From contig CM036622.1 of NCBI GenBank assembly GCA_020746105.1, positions 45,081,977 through 45,145,976 on the forward strand: DNA of 64,000 nucleotides, read 5' to 3'. The notes under the pieces were generated by a model. It saw only the letters and a program-made list of their open reading frames with translations. It was not told where the DNA came from and did no database searches. This document shows, one piece after another, positions 13,226 through 26,149 of the stretch. Positions within the stretch are counted from its first letter, which is position 1, and each line of letters starts with the position of its first letter. A program made the translations under genes and the position numbers. The stretch is from Trogon surrucura. Lineage: Eukaryota; Chordata; Aves; Trogoniformes; Trogonidae.

Positions 13226-16158
13226 CTGAAACAAAATCCAGTCATTCAGTTAAAACATGTGCTAGAGAACCATCATGCAGTCAGCAGTAACATTTTGATG
13301 AGCACTGCATGCTGTCTTTGTGTGGTGTATCTGAGCAAAGAAACAACTCCACCTTGCAGGTTAGTGAGTATTTCTTTGCAATGGGCCATATCTGTTCTGC
13401 CTCCTTGCACTAAGGCATTCTGTTGGATCTCAGCTCAAGGGCTGTAAGAAGTTGGGCAGCAAAGCTGTGGACTGTCTATTCACTGGCTTATCCACGTTTG
13501 TTGTTCTTATCAGTGAAGAGTGAAGGACTGGCAAGGCAGGACGGGAGTCTTGACAGGATGGGATAGAAAAGCCATAATTTTATTGCAGGCCAAAGTGCCT
13601 GAATAGAGAAGCAGGACGGGTGCATGCTCAAGGTAGTAATTCTCCAGCACCCACCACATTGCTGAAGAAATCTCTCTGCAGAACACATGTAAGAGAGGAA
13701 ATGTCTGAGCAGAGTCCTGGTAACAGTGGCAGGAAAGGAGTGTGATGTAGAATCACTTTGTGCTCAATGAGGAGACGTGGAAAGAGTTTCTTTTGTTTTT
13801 GTTGAAGTTATAAATAAGACATCAGTGATGTCAGTCATCCCTCTCGGCCACCTGCCTGCTTCTCATTGGTGATTACTTTCCGGTAGCTGCTGCATAACCA
13901 GCAAAAGTCTGACCTTTGTGATTACCGTTAAAAAGCTTGAGATTTTTGCAAGGTGCCAGAAAATATATCTATAACTCAGTATGTGCAAAACATACCACAT
14001 CTGGAAAATCAGAATTCAGATACTTGGTGTTATGCTTAGGTTTATGTTTTATGCTGCAAGTACAGTTCTCTGGCTTAACATAACAACTCTGGAAATGTGA
14101 TCCAGGCTTTTGTCTGTTCTCACCCACTGTTATTTCCATTAACAATGTTTTACTCTCATTATAAGCTATGCAATAACGTCCCCTTTTCTCAGATTCTTCT
14201 TTGCCCTTATGTCCCCAGAGCCCGCTGGCCACATAAGATCTTACACACTGAGTTCGTGGCCTGAAAATGTCAGGAAGGATAGTAGTTTCTGAAGTAGCTA
14301 TACTCTGGGATGAAACATGGCTCCTGAGGACTCCAGCCTATGCTTTACAGGTACAGTTGAGCTCTAGTTAAAGAAACAGTTCTGTACCTATTATGAATTA
14401 TGCAGAGCATCTGTTTCCCACATCACTCTAAAAAACCCTCTGGGAGATCCCTCTAGCTTTCTACATCGAGTTAAGTTTCTTATCTTGATCTTCATGCCCC
14501 TGTATAGACTCAAGCTTGCCTACATCTCTGCCATCATTTCACATAAGCCCCCGGGACGCTTCGAGCACACAGAACTTCACCTTGCTCATTACTGCTGGAG
14601 AACCGATTTCTACTCCTGTCTGTGCCTGCCTCGGTGCTTCTTCTCTCGTCTCAACTCCTCTCCTTCTCAGTAAATCTCAAGTGGCTTCTCTTCATTCAAC
14701 TCTCTTCTTAAGATACAGTTATACAGCAAAGTTTTGTTATTATGCTTCTTCTGTGGGTAAATGGGAATTGATTTCACCTGTCCATGGGTGACCTACAGGT
14801 GAGCACCCTTCAGAAGAACACCACAGCAGAAAGACAAATGCAAGAAAATGTGTCCTAGAGAAAAAAAAGGTGTGCTTGCTGTTGCAGTTTACTTAAAAAA
14901 CAAGGTGTTTTGCCTGGTCAGTCTCCTCTTTGGCTCCCTCATCTCACTGAGTAACGTGATCTTGTAAGGTGGTCCATGGACTCACTCCTTGATGTCCAGG
15001 TGACAGGAGCCCTGTGGCTGAAGGACTTTACCCACAGGTTGTGAGTTTACATAAGGCAGGTGCTGGGTTTTCTTTTTTCTGAGCAAGTAGCACAATAGGC
15101 TGCAGGAACTATGTATTCCCACAGGAAATAAGGACTTCCTGCAGGAACTAAGAAGTATTTCCACCCCCCTACCTTCCGGGCCAAGTAAAAAGCATACTTA
15201 TTCAATCTGGCCTTCAGTAAAAAAAACAACACAGAGCTCATCAGTTCTCACAGTGAATGCCTCCCACTCTTCCGCCTTGGGGGAAAAATTGTGAGAAAGA
15301 AATGGAGGCAGAGCGGTTGGTTCCATTCATCTTGGTAGCCTGTTCAGCTACTACTACACGAGGTAACATATGAAATCCTAAATAACATGGTTTGTTATTC
15401 TGTGTGTTGTTAAGATGTGTGGTTTATAAGACACACCATTATACCATCATCCATTAGATAAAATTGTGAAATTCACTTACTGTTATCTGTAGTTATCTAT
15501 GAAGTTAAATAATTATTGTTTATATAACAAGAATCAAAGCTTGACTTCATGTCACAGTCCAAGGACAAATATCTAAACTTTGCTTTTCCTGGTCTTTCAT
15601 CTCCTATATGCTATTGGAAAATTAAAGCTTGGTGAGCAACAAAGAGGCCCCCTTTACCCCCCAAAAGGAACAGACGCTGTTGAGCCAAGTAATCATTGTG
15701 CACTATAGCATCTGGTGTGACTTTCACATCCTTTGAAGGAGCAAGGAACATAATTGCTATATTTAGAGCAAAGCTCCGTCTGCGTTCTCAGAAAACATCT
15801 CTTCCAGGGCTGTATCACAATAACATAAAATTTAAGTTCCTGTCTTTATTCTCTACTAATAGCTCTATGCTTCTCAAAAGTATAATCATAAGGCTGCTTA
15901 AGGGAACAGAAAACCATGTGGAGAATATCACTGTGATTCAACAAAGGAATGGGAGAAAGAATAATATTTGTGCCTTGGGCATATTCAAATGTCTGCAGAG
16001 AAGGAACTGATTAGGCCAAGAAACAGCACTAATGGCAGTCACAGAAGCGAGAGTCCAACGTGCTGCCTGTACAGACACAGCAGTGTTCAGCAGTAGCCCA
16101 AGTAGAGAATGTATTTATGAAAATAATAAAGTGCATTCATCTCTAGCAGAGCAATTAC
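13226..16158 (-). other. NRP1: Intron between domain b2 and the linker exon
   Basis: This intron is about 2.9 kb, running from GTAATT to TTTGTTTCAG. Any intron-retention transcript from the upstream exon would stop at 16115. No repeats of note or nested genes were recognised. Confidence 0.8.
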
Positions 16159-16303
16159 CTTCGAGTTCACAGCCCAGCAGCTCCATTCGCAGCCCCAGTC
16201 CTCCGTGTGTGGCTCTCTCAGGGTAGACGCGGATGAATCTCGTTGATATGGGTTCAAAAGTCCGCAGTTCAGGCGTGTCATAGTTGGTGTTGCCTTCAAA
16301 AGT
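16159..16303 (-). CDS. NRP1: NRP1 exon: end of FV/VIII domain b2
   Basis: The exon encodes about human residues 539-586: TFEGNTNYDTPELRTFEPIS, TRFIRVYPERATHGGLGLR and MELLGCELE. The cysteine in LLGC closes b2. RFIRVYPE and GLGLRMELLGC are the standard end of the discoidin fold. The acceptor is ATGCTTTGCAG and the donor is CTCGAAG|GTAATT. It is 145 nt, phase 0 to phase 1. If the donor is not used, the frame continues for 14 more residues (GNCSARDECTLLFS) to a TAA at 16115-16117. That would end the protein just after b2; compare the soluble forms known in human made by reading into intron sequence in this region. Confidence 0.98.
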
Positions 16304-16850
16304 CTGCAAAGCATGACAAACGCTACTTGTTATAAAAAAAGAAAGATATTTTTAACAACTGTCTTTTTTCCTTCATTCTCTAGTCTTTGAATTAGGTGAG
16401 CAGTAGGCCAGATTCTAAGTACTTAATAAGTGTCAGGCATTCTTGTCCTAAATGAGAATAGAAAATGCATAGTTAAAGCTTCTTGGAAAAGTAATGCATT
16501 TCATTTTTCAAAAACTCAGTAGCAACCGATCCATCAGGGTCATAACAAGAGCTGAGTGTTTAATGAGACATGTTTTTAAATGACGCTCTGATCTGGGGTG
16601 TAACTGGGTGACATTTTCAGCACTTCTCAGGGAAAAAAAATGGCTGAGGTGAAGATCCTGTCACCTTTTAAGTGGTTACAATAATAATCCAACTATTCAA
16701 GAGAAAATTTCAATCTGATTTCCCCCAGTGACAGAGTTTCACAAGTTGTTATTTCAAAAGGCATAAATTAAACTCCAGGAACAGTAGCTGCAAGAGTTCT
16801 TCCAGTGAGTCTGCTATTGAATAAGAATAAAAAGAAATAAAGAAATACAG

Positions 16851-16873
16851 AAAGAAAGAAAGAAAGAAAGAAG
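16851..16873. repeat. (GAAA)n microsatellite
   Basis: About six AAAG/GAAA units, preceded by an impure A/G-rich lead-in from 16826. Purine-rich low-complexity sequence in an NRP1 intron. Confidence 0.95.
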
Positions 16874-19790
16874 ATGCCTCCTGACAAAACTGCAATATAA
16901 TCCAATGGGCAAGGTAGGTCAGCAAATCTGTATTTCAGACAAAAATCTCTTTGCTGAATTGCACTCTGGATTCTTCAGCTATAATGCAGCTCTCAATGGC
17001 ATTTGTTTGATACCTTTGGCTTCTGTTGTCTTTGATCTTTTGCATACAGAACAAGTTATAATTTGTACTTATAGCAACATCTCAGGTGCTTCTATGAAGA
17101 TGATTGGTCCTTAACTGTACAAAGAAACAGTCCTTGCCATGAAGAGCTTATAACCCAAGATAGGCAAGAGGGGTTATTTTCATTCTATTTTATGGTAAAA
17201 AAATTACTCTGGAATATTATGTGTAAAACACTCTGAAGTAAAAAATATTAAAATATCTATAACAGTGAAGCAGAAAGAAATATTTTCAAATTTTCTATGA
17301 ATTAGTTAAATGACAGAACATTAAAAACCATCTTCTCTGAACTACAGTTCAAATATGGCATTAGAAGCACTATTATAACATAGTTCCAACTCATAGCTGT
17401 GAAGTCTGAAGCCCTCTTCAGGAAGAACCACCAAAAGCCGTTCATTTTGGATGAGAATAAAACCAAACCTGCAATGAACTCCTCTGAGACAGAGAAAGCA
17501 GAAGCCACGGGAAAAGGTGGTTGTGTTTCCCCAGGCACAAATCCAGCATAGGTAAATCTGATTGTACTTTCATTACAATCCTAAAAGCATTGCTGGTATT
17601 TACTCTACACCTCTGCATCATGAACCATTGGTCCACAAGCCCTTCTGGACATTGCTTAGAGTCCCAGCCACAAAAGCCAATGATGATGGGAGACTATGAC
17701 CAACCAACTAAAAAAAAACCATTCAAAATTAATGCTTCTGCTCCTACTTCCTAGGGTACATTGTTACTCCAAGGTGGCTACAAGGGGCACTGGCTGATCT
17801 GGTGTTCTGCCAGTGCTTGGAAGGCAGTTGTCAAGAATTCACATGTAGATGGCCTGTCAGAACTAATTAACGTGGAATTGCATATTATTGTATTTGAATA
17901 GCAATATAGTGCAAATGATCAGAAAAGCTACCTACCATATAAGAAAGAATGAATGCCATTTTGCATGTAAAAAGTAGACAGATACATGTATCTGAGGAAT
18001 CCTTGCTTCCTTTTTAATAGTAGTCTTAATAGCAACATATAATAATGAAAACTGTTTTATAAAAGACATCAGCACTGCAGTACTGACACATAGACATTAG
18101 AATTCAATAGACATCTAGAATTATATTGAATCATTGTCCTTTGTAGTGCAGAGCTGCCTGTGATTCAATTTTGACTGTTCATTGAAAACGTACTGATATT
18201 CTCTATGGGGGAGGAGAGAGGACTATACAGTAAAACTTCACTTTGTGAGTGTCTTTTATACAGGCTATGTCACAAATTGCTTTACTTAGTTACAATGATA
18301 AGTTATAATAAATAATAGCTAAACAAAGGAGAAAGCTAAACTGATGAAAAATCTTCTTCATATCTTTTAAAATCAAAATAAAATTTACAGAAAAAAAATT
18401 AAAAGTTTCTTCCAAATGACAAGATATTTAGAAGTTTCTTGTACCAGAAATAATGAGAGGAGGTGTAAAAAAACCCCAAAAGAAGTGGAAAGAGGAAAGA
18501 AGTATGAAAGAGAAAGATGACTTTATGAAGTAAGCTTAAGTAAGACTACAGACAAGAAATACAAATTGGACCTTGAAATGAAAATAGGGTTCTGTATGAT
18601 CCTTTGAGGATTTGTGATGTTCACTCATTTCAGTGCTTGAGGTAGACTGAAGGGAGAAACATTCTGCACATTCAAAAATAGCAGAAATTGGGTCAGCCAA
18701 AGAGGAAGGAGTTATGGCAGTCCTAGTGAAAGGAGCTACAGGCATGGATGACAAGATCACATTAAGAAAGAAGGTAATATTTCATCCTTTGGACATATTC
18801 TGTTGTTATGTGTAGCTTGTCACTGCTCTTTCTTTTCCTAAAATACAATTGTTTGTTTATTGAAAGTCAAGACTTTAACCAAGTGAAACGATGTGTTTCA
18901 TTTCATATAACAGGGCTGTTTCTAATCCACATTCCTGCTGTGACTCATTACAGCATGTTGTCCCATCCAGCTCCACTTACATTTAAAAATACTACATTCC
19001 AGTATTAACATTTTAATCCCTTCGACTCCCAAGACATGGGATTCATCTGATTCTCTTGAAAGAGAACTTGTGCTTCAGAAGAAAGTTTATTAAATGTCTT
19101 GAATTTTTGGGAAGGTTTATAATTGTGCCACAATAGATTTGCATTCCAGTTCTCTCCGTTCCATTAATCTTGAAAGTTAATTTCTAATAGTGATGAAAGC
19201 CAAAGATGGGCTCAGTGCATTGGTTAGCACTAGTTTTCTTGTCAAACTGCTAACTTCTGACAATGATGGCAAGTGCTTGTATTAGAAAACAGAAAGCCAT
19301 GCAGCAGACGGCGTACTGCTTTGAAAGCATATGGCATTATTTTTTTCCCTCGTTGAGCCACAGTGTAGACGTGCATGTCAAAACAACATCTATCTTAGAA
19401 AGAAAACGGTTAGATCCCATTGTTGATTTACACTCTCTTCACACTTTATGATGAAGTCAAAACTCATGGTAACAAGAGAAAGGAGCTGACTGCAAAGGCT
19501 GAATTCGTTTAGTTTTAATCCCCAAAACAAATGATGAAAAGTGATGAGAAGTGAGAAAATGCAGACATATTCAGTGAGATTAAAACAGGAGAGAACGAAG
19601 TCCAATATTTACCAAATGTGCCTGGAAAAGCTACATCCATGGGCCCACTCAGCTTTTCCCTTAAAGAAACACAGGTTTGTCCAACGGATGAGTCTATATA
19701 GCAAAACAGCTTTTACATCTAATTTTCAGACTAACACATGAGATATGGAGCAACTCTCAGGATTCCCATCTGCCAAGCACCACACCGATT

Positions 19791-19934
19791 TGCCTTTTGA
19801 GGCAACACTTTGGCGTGTGATTCTCTGATAACCACAGTACGGCATTACCAGTTCGTGGACAGGACTGCCTGCCCACTGGTTTCCTCAAGGAACAGGGTAG
19901 GAGGACTAAAAAAGGGTTGTGCCTTTTGAGGCAA
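19791..19934. repeat. Pair of 15-bp near-palindromic direct repeats
   Basis: TGCCTTTTGAGGCAA occurs at 19791-19805 and exactly again at 19920-19934, 129 bases apart. Each copy has inverted arms TGCC/GGCA; the first extends to TTGCC/GGCAA. The intervening DNA is unique. Confidence 0.9.
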
Positions 19935-20824
19935 ACGTGTACTTTGTGAGAAATGACAGTAAGATGGAAGATGTAACGAATGGGATTTGGGGTAAATAAG
20001 CTGAACACACAGTGCCATTTATGTCCTGAAAAGCATACATTCAAAGACTAACCACAAGAGGTACATTCCCAGAAACTTTTCTGGGCCACACTCATTTTCT
20101 TTTCCTTGGTAGGTACCCCAGCAATTCATGTGACCCTCCTCTGTAAATGTCTTGCAGTTTGTGCTTGAATCTATGAAACAGCCACCCTTTATTCCCAAGC
20201 AATCTCCAAAATGTTTTGCTTGTGACAGTACAATAGTACTTTTCACTTGGGATGGGATAACACGTCAAGAACTCCATTACTTTCTTTAGGAGGGGTGTGG
20301 ATCAGACCACTACGGTGAGCCTGTGAAGCTCTCAAAGCAGACAGTTCAGAAATCCAACAGGTACCCCACTGAGTTAAATAACACCATTCTCATTCTACAG
20401 CTCAGACAAAAAAGAAGCAGAAGAAAAGTAACTCAGTGTCTCAAATAAGTTCATTCACTGGCAGTGGAAAACCTGCAGAGGAAACATTACTTTTTTGGCA
20501 GTGTTGCAAAAAGCATTGTCCCATTGCATGGGATTTTGCAGTAACCAGGGGAGCACAGAGGCACACTGTCCTTGTCAGAAATCAAATCTGAACTAGCTCT
20601 TGAATAAAAAACCCCTTTGCCACAGCGAGTGGCAATTGTCCTTAGGCCAGCTCCTGCCCTCAGGCATGGGACAGTTCCCACAGCATGCCCTCAGGACCCT
20701 CCTGCTTGGCTTCATCCCAACTGTGTGCCTTGTCTAAGGTCAGCGATAGATGTGTGGAAATTTAATGTAAACATTATTTTTCTTTTAATGCAACTTTCTT
20801 TTGGTGCAGAGCTTTCCTCCTTAC

Positions 20825-21156
20825 CTTTATCTTTTTCTTGCTGGAATCCATGATCATTTTCCAATCTGATCCATTGTTGCTGTAGCCAATTTTGAACTTT
20901 TTCATGAATACTTTGTTTTCTCGGTGCTTGCCTCCTTGAACAATTATTCCCCTCACTTTTTTTTCTTCACCAAGATCTATTTGAAGCCATTCATTTGCGT
21001 AAGGATGAGTGGTTGGTGGCAGTGCCCAGCCTGAGCGGCTTGTTATGAGGCGAGCATTTTCAGGGATCCAGTTTCGATCAACTTGAGTAGATGCAGTAAT
21101 CTGAGAGTCGGAAATGAGCCCAGACACCATACCCAGCATCCCAGAGCAAGGATAAT
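20825..21156 (-). CDS. NRP1: NRP1 exon: main part of FV/VIII domain b2
   Basis: This is the longest exon here (332 nt), about human residues 428-538. It reads DYPCSGMLGMVSGLISDSQI, TASTQVDRNWIPENARLITS, RSGWALPPTTHPYANEWLQI, DLGEEKKVRGIIVQGGKHRE, NKVFMKKFKIGYSNNGSDW and KMIMDSSKKKIK. The YPC cysteine opens the b2 disulfide, and NNGS keeps the human N522 sequon. The Lys-rich stretches (GEEKKVRG, DSSKKKIK) lie in the domain known to add to heparin and VEGF heparin-domain binding. The acceptor is TCTCTCTGTAG and the donor is ATAAAG|GTAAGG; phase 1 to phase 0. The protein is very close to mammalian NRP1. No breaks are seen. Confidence 0.98.
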
Positions 21157-22762
21157 CTACAGAGAGAAAATTAAATAAATTAAACAGTTAATCTGAATAA
21201 GCACCAAAACAGAAACAGGACATATCGTTTGATTCAACTATCGTAAGCAACTCCTTATTTCTTTCTTATATCCAAAATAATCTCTTTGGATTTGTATATA
21301 ATTTTCATTTGTTCAGACTTGCACATCCTAATTTTGGCAGGAAGTACCAAAATACCACAAGTATTTCTGGCTTGATGGGAACCAAAAGAATCAGAAAATC
21401 CTATTCTATTCTTGTTTTCTATTCTTCTTGCTAAGGCAAAGGTGCAGGGTCACATCTGAATTTGCAATATTTCCCTAGAGAAAACTTACAAAATCAGTCA
21501 AAATATGGTTACAGATTACATAATTTTGGCGACAGTGAAAATGGAAATATTTTATACATTCTGTAAAATGTAATTTATTGTCATGCTTGAGATTTTCTTA
21601 CTGTATTCCTTTAGCCTCTCAGGCTTTTCAAACGGCACAGAAGCTAAATAGTTGCCTCTTTTGTAGTCCTGGATAAATATAAATTACAAGTAGGAAAGGC
21701 TGCTAACAAGGAGTGACCATTTCCAATATGGAGTGTAACAGGAGTTCAGCTGATATTACCACCATCTAATCTGAAAAGATTTCACAGAATGACTTGGAAT
21801 TCTATAACACAGTAATCAGTGATCTTTTTTTTCTTGCTGTATGGAAACCAGTCCAAAGCAACATTTTTGAAACTAAAGAAACACCTTAAGGGGAAAAAAA
21901 AAAAAGATTAAAAAATAGAACTACTAAAAATTAGTGGCTATGAACTGTAGTAAGTGTTACAAAGTGGTGCTGGATATTTTTTAGAAAAATCAACTTTGTA
22001 AAAAATGTGAAATCATTAACATTTTCTTTAATCTACAACTTGTATTTTTAATTTAACACATAAAAACCACACCCATTTTGTAGGACTTCTAGAAATCCTA
22101 GAACTGGTAAAAAAAAAAAAACACTTCTACAAAAAATCCTGCTTGTACCTTTTTATTTTTCAAGATAATATATTGATGATAATGAGAGTCTTTAGCTGTT
22201 ACTTCAGAACGAACTTTGGGCAGTTATTTTGGTAGTTAGCTGTGTGAAATAAAGGAGTTACAGGCCAATACTGATCACTAGTGGTAACCTGACTATGTCT
22301 AGTTGCTTGAATAGGCTTCAGATTAAGCGTTTTTACCTTGCAATGCTTTTAAACGTAGTTTACATACATTGTTTGTTCCTTGGGAAACCTACTGAGAACT
22401 ACCTACAAATAGCAGGCAGTAGAGAGAGAGACTGGAGGGTTATGAAGGAAAAACAAGATGGGAATTTGCAAAGGATTTGTGTATCTCAGGAATTTTTCTT
22501 GGAGCTGTAAAATAATCGCAAGAAAAGTAATTAAACTTTTTTTTTCCCATTTCTTAAAGCTGAACACCTAAAAGATAATCCAAGAACAACATTCAAATAA
22601 CACCTGGTGTTTTGGTTGTCGTGGTTTGTTGTTGTTTTTTTTTTATATTTCTACATTCAGACCACAGTGGAAATAGTGCAGATGCATTTCATTCATCGAA
22701 ATAAAACCGACAGGATAGGCACAATAAACTATCTTTTTTTTAAAATCCTTTGCAAGACTTAC
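21157..22762 (-). other. NRP1: Intron between domains b1 and b2
   Basis: This 1.6 kb AT-rich intron, the shortest seen here, separates the exons for the two discoidin-type domains. It has several short A runs (about 21894-21904, 22110-22121) and no recognisable gene or repeat family. Confidence 0.8.
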
Positions 22763-22907
22763 CTGTTATCCTGCAGCCATAAACTTCAAATCTCAGTGAT
22801 ACACCATTTTCCCAAGTCACTGGTCTAATTCGCACAAACCGTGTTAGAACTGGTTTGGCAAAAGGTCTGTAAACAACTTCAGTGGGATTGCTATTCCCTT
22901 GAAAAAC
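22763..22907 (-). CDS. NRP1: NRP1 exon: end of FV/VIII domain b1
   Basis: The exon encodes about human residues 380-427: VFQGNSNPTEVVYRPFAKPV, LTRFVRIRPVTWENGVSLRF and EVYGCRIT. The cysteine of YGC closes the b1 disulfide begun at FQC two exons earlier. LTRFVRIRPVTWENG is the classic discoidin-fold C-terminal strand region. The acceptor is CACACAAAG (AAG rather than CAG, still acceptable) and the donor is ACAG|GTAAGT. It is 145 nt, phase 0 to phase 1. The coding sequence is in a different register from the longest open frame over this region, so the call depends on splice sites and homology. Confidence 0.97.
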
Positions 22908-25765
22908 CTTTGTGTGGAAAGAGAAAGAATGTATTTATTAGGTTTTCTTGCAAATGGCATTTCTAACTCTGTTTTACAGGTAGTTACACACGAGGTCTGA
23001 ACAGGGCTGTTTTGGGATGTGATGAGACAGGCCACTCGAATAGGGAACTCTTCCATTGAACTAGCACATTTTTTTGTAGTCAGATAAGCTTTCGTTGGAA
23101 AGGAAAAAAAGTGTAAGGTGTTCAATGATACTAAAAATACTTGCCATCTGCAAGTGCTGTAACACACCAGACCAAAGCTGACCAGGAGAGCTCAGGGCCA
23201 TCTTGAGAGCAGGAGCTCACCTGAGTGCAGCACGGGTCTGTACACTCCCTGCCTGTTTTTAGGTGCTGCTAACGCCCAGATCTTTATGCAGGAATGACAT
23301 ACACTTGTGTTTGTCACTCAAGGACTGCCATGTCCTGGAAAAATCCCTCAGTGCCCTGTTAGGGCAGTTTTATTCCTTGTGCACTCATAGAATGATGCAA
23401 AAAGCTGCAGAACCTCAGGCCCAAATTAAAGATTTTTATTTCAGTTAGACCACGTAAAATTCCCATATCAAATTAGGATAAAAACATATATTATTTTGCT
23501 ATCCTTGGGCTTAAGAGTTTTGCAGAGTGTATCATGCAAACCTTGCTCTGTTAACGTTCCATTTTTAAATCCTTTTTAACAAGTACTCAGACTTTCTTTC
23601 TCCTTGCCTACTGAGGTGGAAGTCCATTTAAAATCTATATAGCAGGCTCTAAGATTTTTGCTGCGTTCCCCCGAGGCTAACGGTCAAATCAGACAAACAA
23701 TGAGACTTCCACAAGACGGGACAGGGTTGTGCCACGCTTTCATGTTGAGGATCCTGCAGATGCGCTCCTTCCTAGCAGAGCTGAAACCTTGCAATGTTCT
23801 AGTCCTAAGAAGGTGATTCAGCTTCCTGCTTCTTCCTCACGTAGAGCGGACCAATTTCCTGTTGTTTTTCGTGGATACAAACGCCTCTCCTTTTATGGGA
23901 GGTTCTCCCATTTCTCACACACACTGTCTACTTTCCTGTTTGTTACTCGCAGTAGCTGCACTAACTTGGAGCGGGGGTCAGCAGCGTGCAGCTGGCAGCT
24001 CATCAGGCTCAGCCATATCTCAAGCAATTTACTACAGGAGTTTCATATCTAGCAAGAGATTTTAAACGGAGCTATGTTTCTTTTCAGCAACGTTTTTGTT
24101 TTCTCTGGGAGGACCTGCTGTAGTTTTTTTCAAGGTCTGCATCTGACGGAGAAAATGAGTCTTTTCTCCAAAGCACACAGCTCCTTACATGTGGTTAGCG
24201 CAACTCTCGTGTGAGGCTGCCTTGAAGAGATCAGTGGCTGCCTGCTTCTGTTGTTCCTTCAGCATCCAACTTTCTCTCCTTCACTTTTTGTTTGAATAAA
24301 GACATCACAGGGAGACTAGCGCATAGTTTTTTCTTGCCCTGATCAACAGCAAAATATCGCCATTTTAGAAACCTGATTTTTTTTTTACAAACCCTTCGAA
24401 CAACCCAGGTTTAGGAAGTGTTCTCACTAATTAAGGGCAGCATGTACAAGAGAAACTCATGTAAAATACACTCTTGGAAAGTTTACAAATTGAAGCTGGT
24501 AATGAAAATCAGGCACAGTCTGATTTTGAAAGGGGCATTTGTTCAATTACAGGAACCAGAGCCAGGAAACCCTGTGCCTCATACCAGCCACAGCGTTGTC
24601 TCCTCTTGTTACTTTGGGCCAGTCAGTTATTGTACCTTTATACAAAATTATATAGTGCTCATATTGTGGTATCTGACCTTCTGAAGTTCCCTCTCTGTAA
24701 AACCAGAATAATACCCGTCAAAGAGAAGCCTTCAGAATTCATTTTTTGTTGTTTTACAAAGTGCTTCAAAGAAGAAACATGTATGTGTTAAACACTGCTG
24801 CCATTCGATTAGATAAATGTAGTGGACTTGGCATAGCACTTAACGGATGAGTCAGGGACAAACCAGTAACCAAATATTTAGAGCTAGATATGGTTACACT
24901 GATAGAGTTTAGTATTACACAGTTGTTCTGTTTTTTCATAGAAGGGTCTCAGAAAAGCTATTTTGAAGGGAGGTACCACAAAACTTTTCCAGTTGCATCA
25001 GCCCCTGGCAGCCTCTGGGGATGATGCTCCTGGGCACATCCTGAGAGAGGTGGGAAGGGAGGCATGGCCTCACTGGGACTATTCATGTGAGAGCTGGAGC
25101 AGAATTGACTTCTCAGTAATGAGCTTTATGCTCAGGGTAGCAGATAATGAAGGTTTTTCTTACGAGTGTCTAATGCTGTTTCATTGGGAGGTCACAGAGA
25201 GCAAATCTGCTGATAAATGGAAAGGTGATAAAAATCTATAAGGATGGAAAGATGTGCCTAATTATCTGTCTGCATGACCCCTATCACTGAGATGCTTGGA
25301 AGTCTAGCAAATTACTAATGACTTGCTAGCACTCCTGCAAGATGCATGGCTATGCACGGGGAGCTGAGGTGCTGACACTCTACATATCCAGGATTTCACT
25401 GCAGAGAAGGAACCTACATATTTTTTAAAAGGTTCCCCATAATGTTTTTCTCAAGGTCACTTAGAAAAACTCTGGCAAACTGGGCAACAGTAGCACACTC
25501 CAGGGAGAAGAGTCAAACCACTCAAATTATAGTGAGTACAACAGACAGGGCAGCACCCTGCACCCTTTTCAGCTGCTCTAGGCTTTGGATAAACAATTTC
25601 TGTGGCCTTTTACTACTGAGGCATCTTTTCGATTTGGGGTATTGTTAACCCTGATCATCCTGATCAAACTTGTGATATCCTATTGCTCTCTTTTAAACTG
25701 CTAGTAACTAAACAGTTCAACAATCTATATCTTGGCTGAAGAGAGGTAAAAGAGGAAAGACTTAC
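22908..25765 (-). other. NRP1: Intron within domain b1 (2.9 kb)
   Basis: This intron has strong GTAAGT and ACACAAAG ends. No transposon or RNA gene was recognised. Open frames at 23729-24065, 24418-24791 and 24963-25241 have no domain features and overlap in different registers. Confidence 0.75.
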
Positions 25766-25921
25766 AACAGGCTTATTTCCCTCCTTCAGTGTAATCCAGT
25801 CCTCTCCATTGGAGCTGACATCTACGCGGTATGTTTTCAGATAATATTCTTTCTTTGTTTCTTTTGAGATGGCTCCTTGGGTCCCAATTCCGGAAACAAA
25901 ACGGAGAAGGCCTAGATCTAC
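25766..25921 (-). CDS. NRP1: NRP1 exon: central FV/VIII domain b1
   Basis: The exon encodes about human residues 328-379: VDLGLLRFVSGIGTQGAI, SKETKKEYYLKTYRVDVSSN and GEDWITLKEGNKPV. The ligand-pocket residues Ser346, Thr349 and Tyr353 (in ISKETKKEYY) are all present, so CendR binding should be retained. One position inside this loop, human Lys352, is Glu here. The acceptor is TTTTCCACAG and the donor is CCTGTT|GTAAGT. It is 156 nt, phase 0 to phase 0. Skipping would keep frame but destroy the pocket. The preceding exon ends with Gln and the next begins with Val, matching the mammalian order W-I-Q-V-D-L apart from later conservative changes. Confidence 0.98.
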
Positions 25922-26149
25922 CTGTGGAAAAGAATGAATGGAGGGGTGAGGACAGTTCATTCAGAGCATAACAATGCTGCACAAGTGACACTCCCTCTGC
26001 CTCCCCTTGTTTTACAAATATGGACTTTATATAAAGGAAATTGCAACATATTGTTGATAATAACGTAGTCATAATCTCATATTTTGTAGACAGTGTCATC
26101 ACAGAAGATGGGGACATTTCCCCAATTAACAGGGAGGGCTATTGATATG

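Larger units (their letters stand above)
16304..20824 (-). other. NRP1: Intron within domain b2 (4.5 kb)
   Basis: This intron contains a (GAAA)n repeat at 16851-16873 and two copies of the near-palindromic 15-mer TGCCTTTTGAGGCAA at 19791-19805 and 19920-19934. No transposon, RNA gene or credible coding sequence was recognised. Confidence 0.75.
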
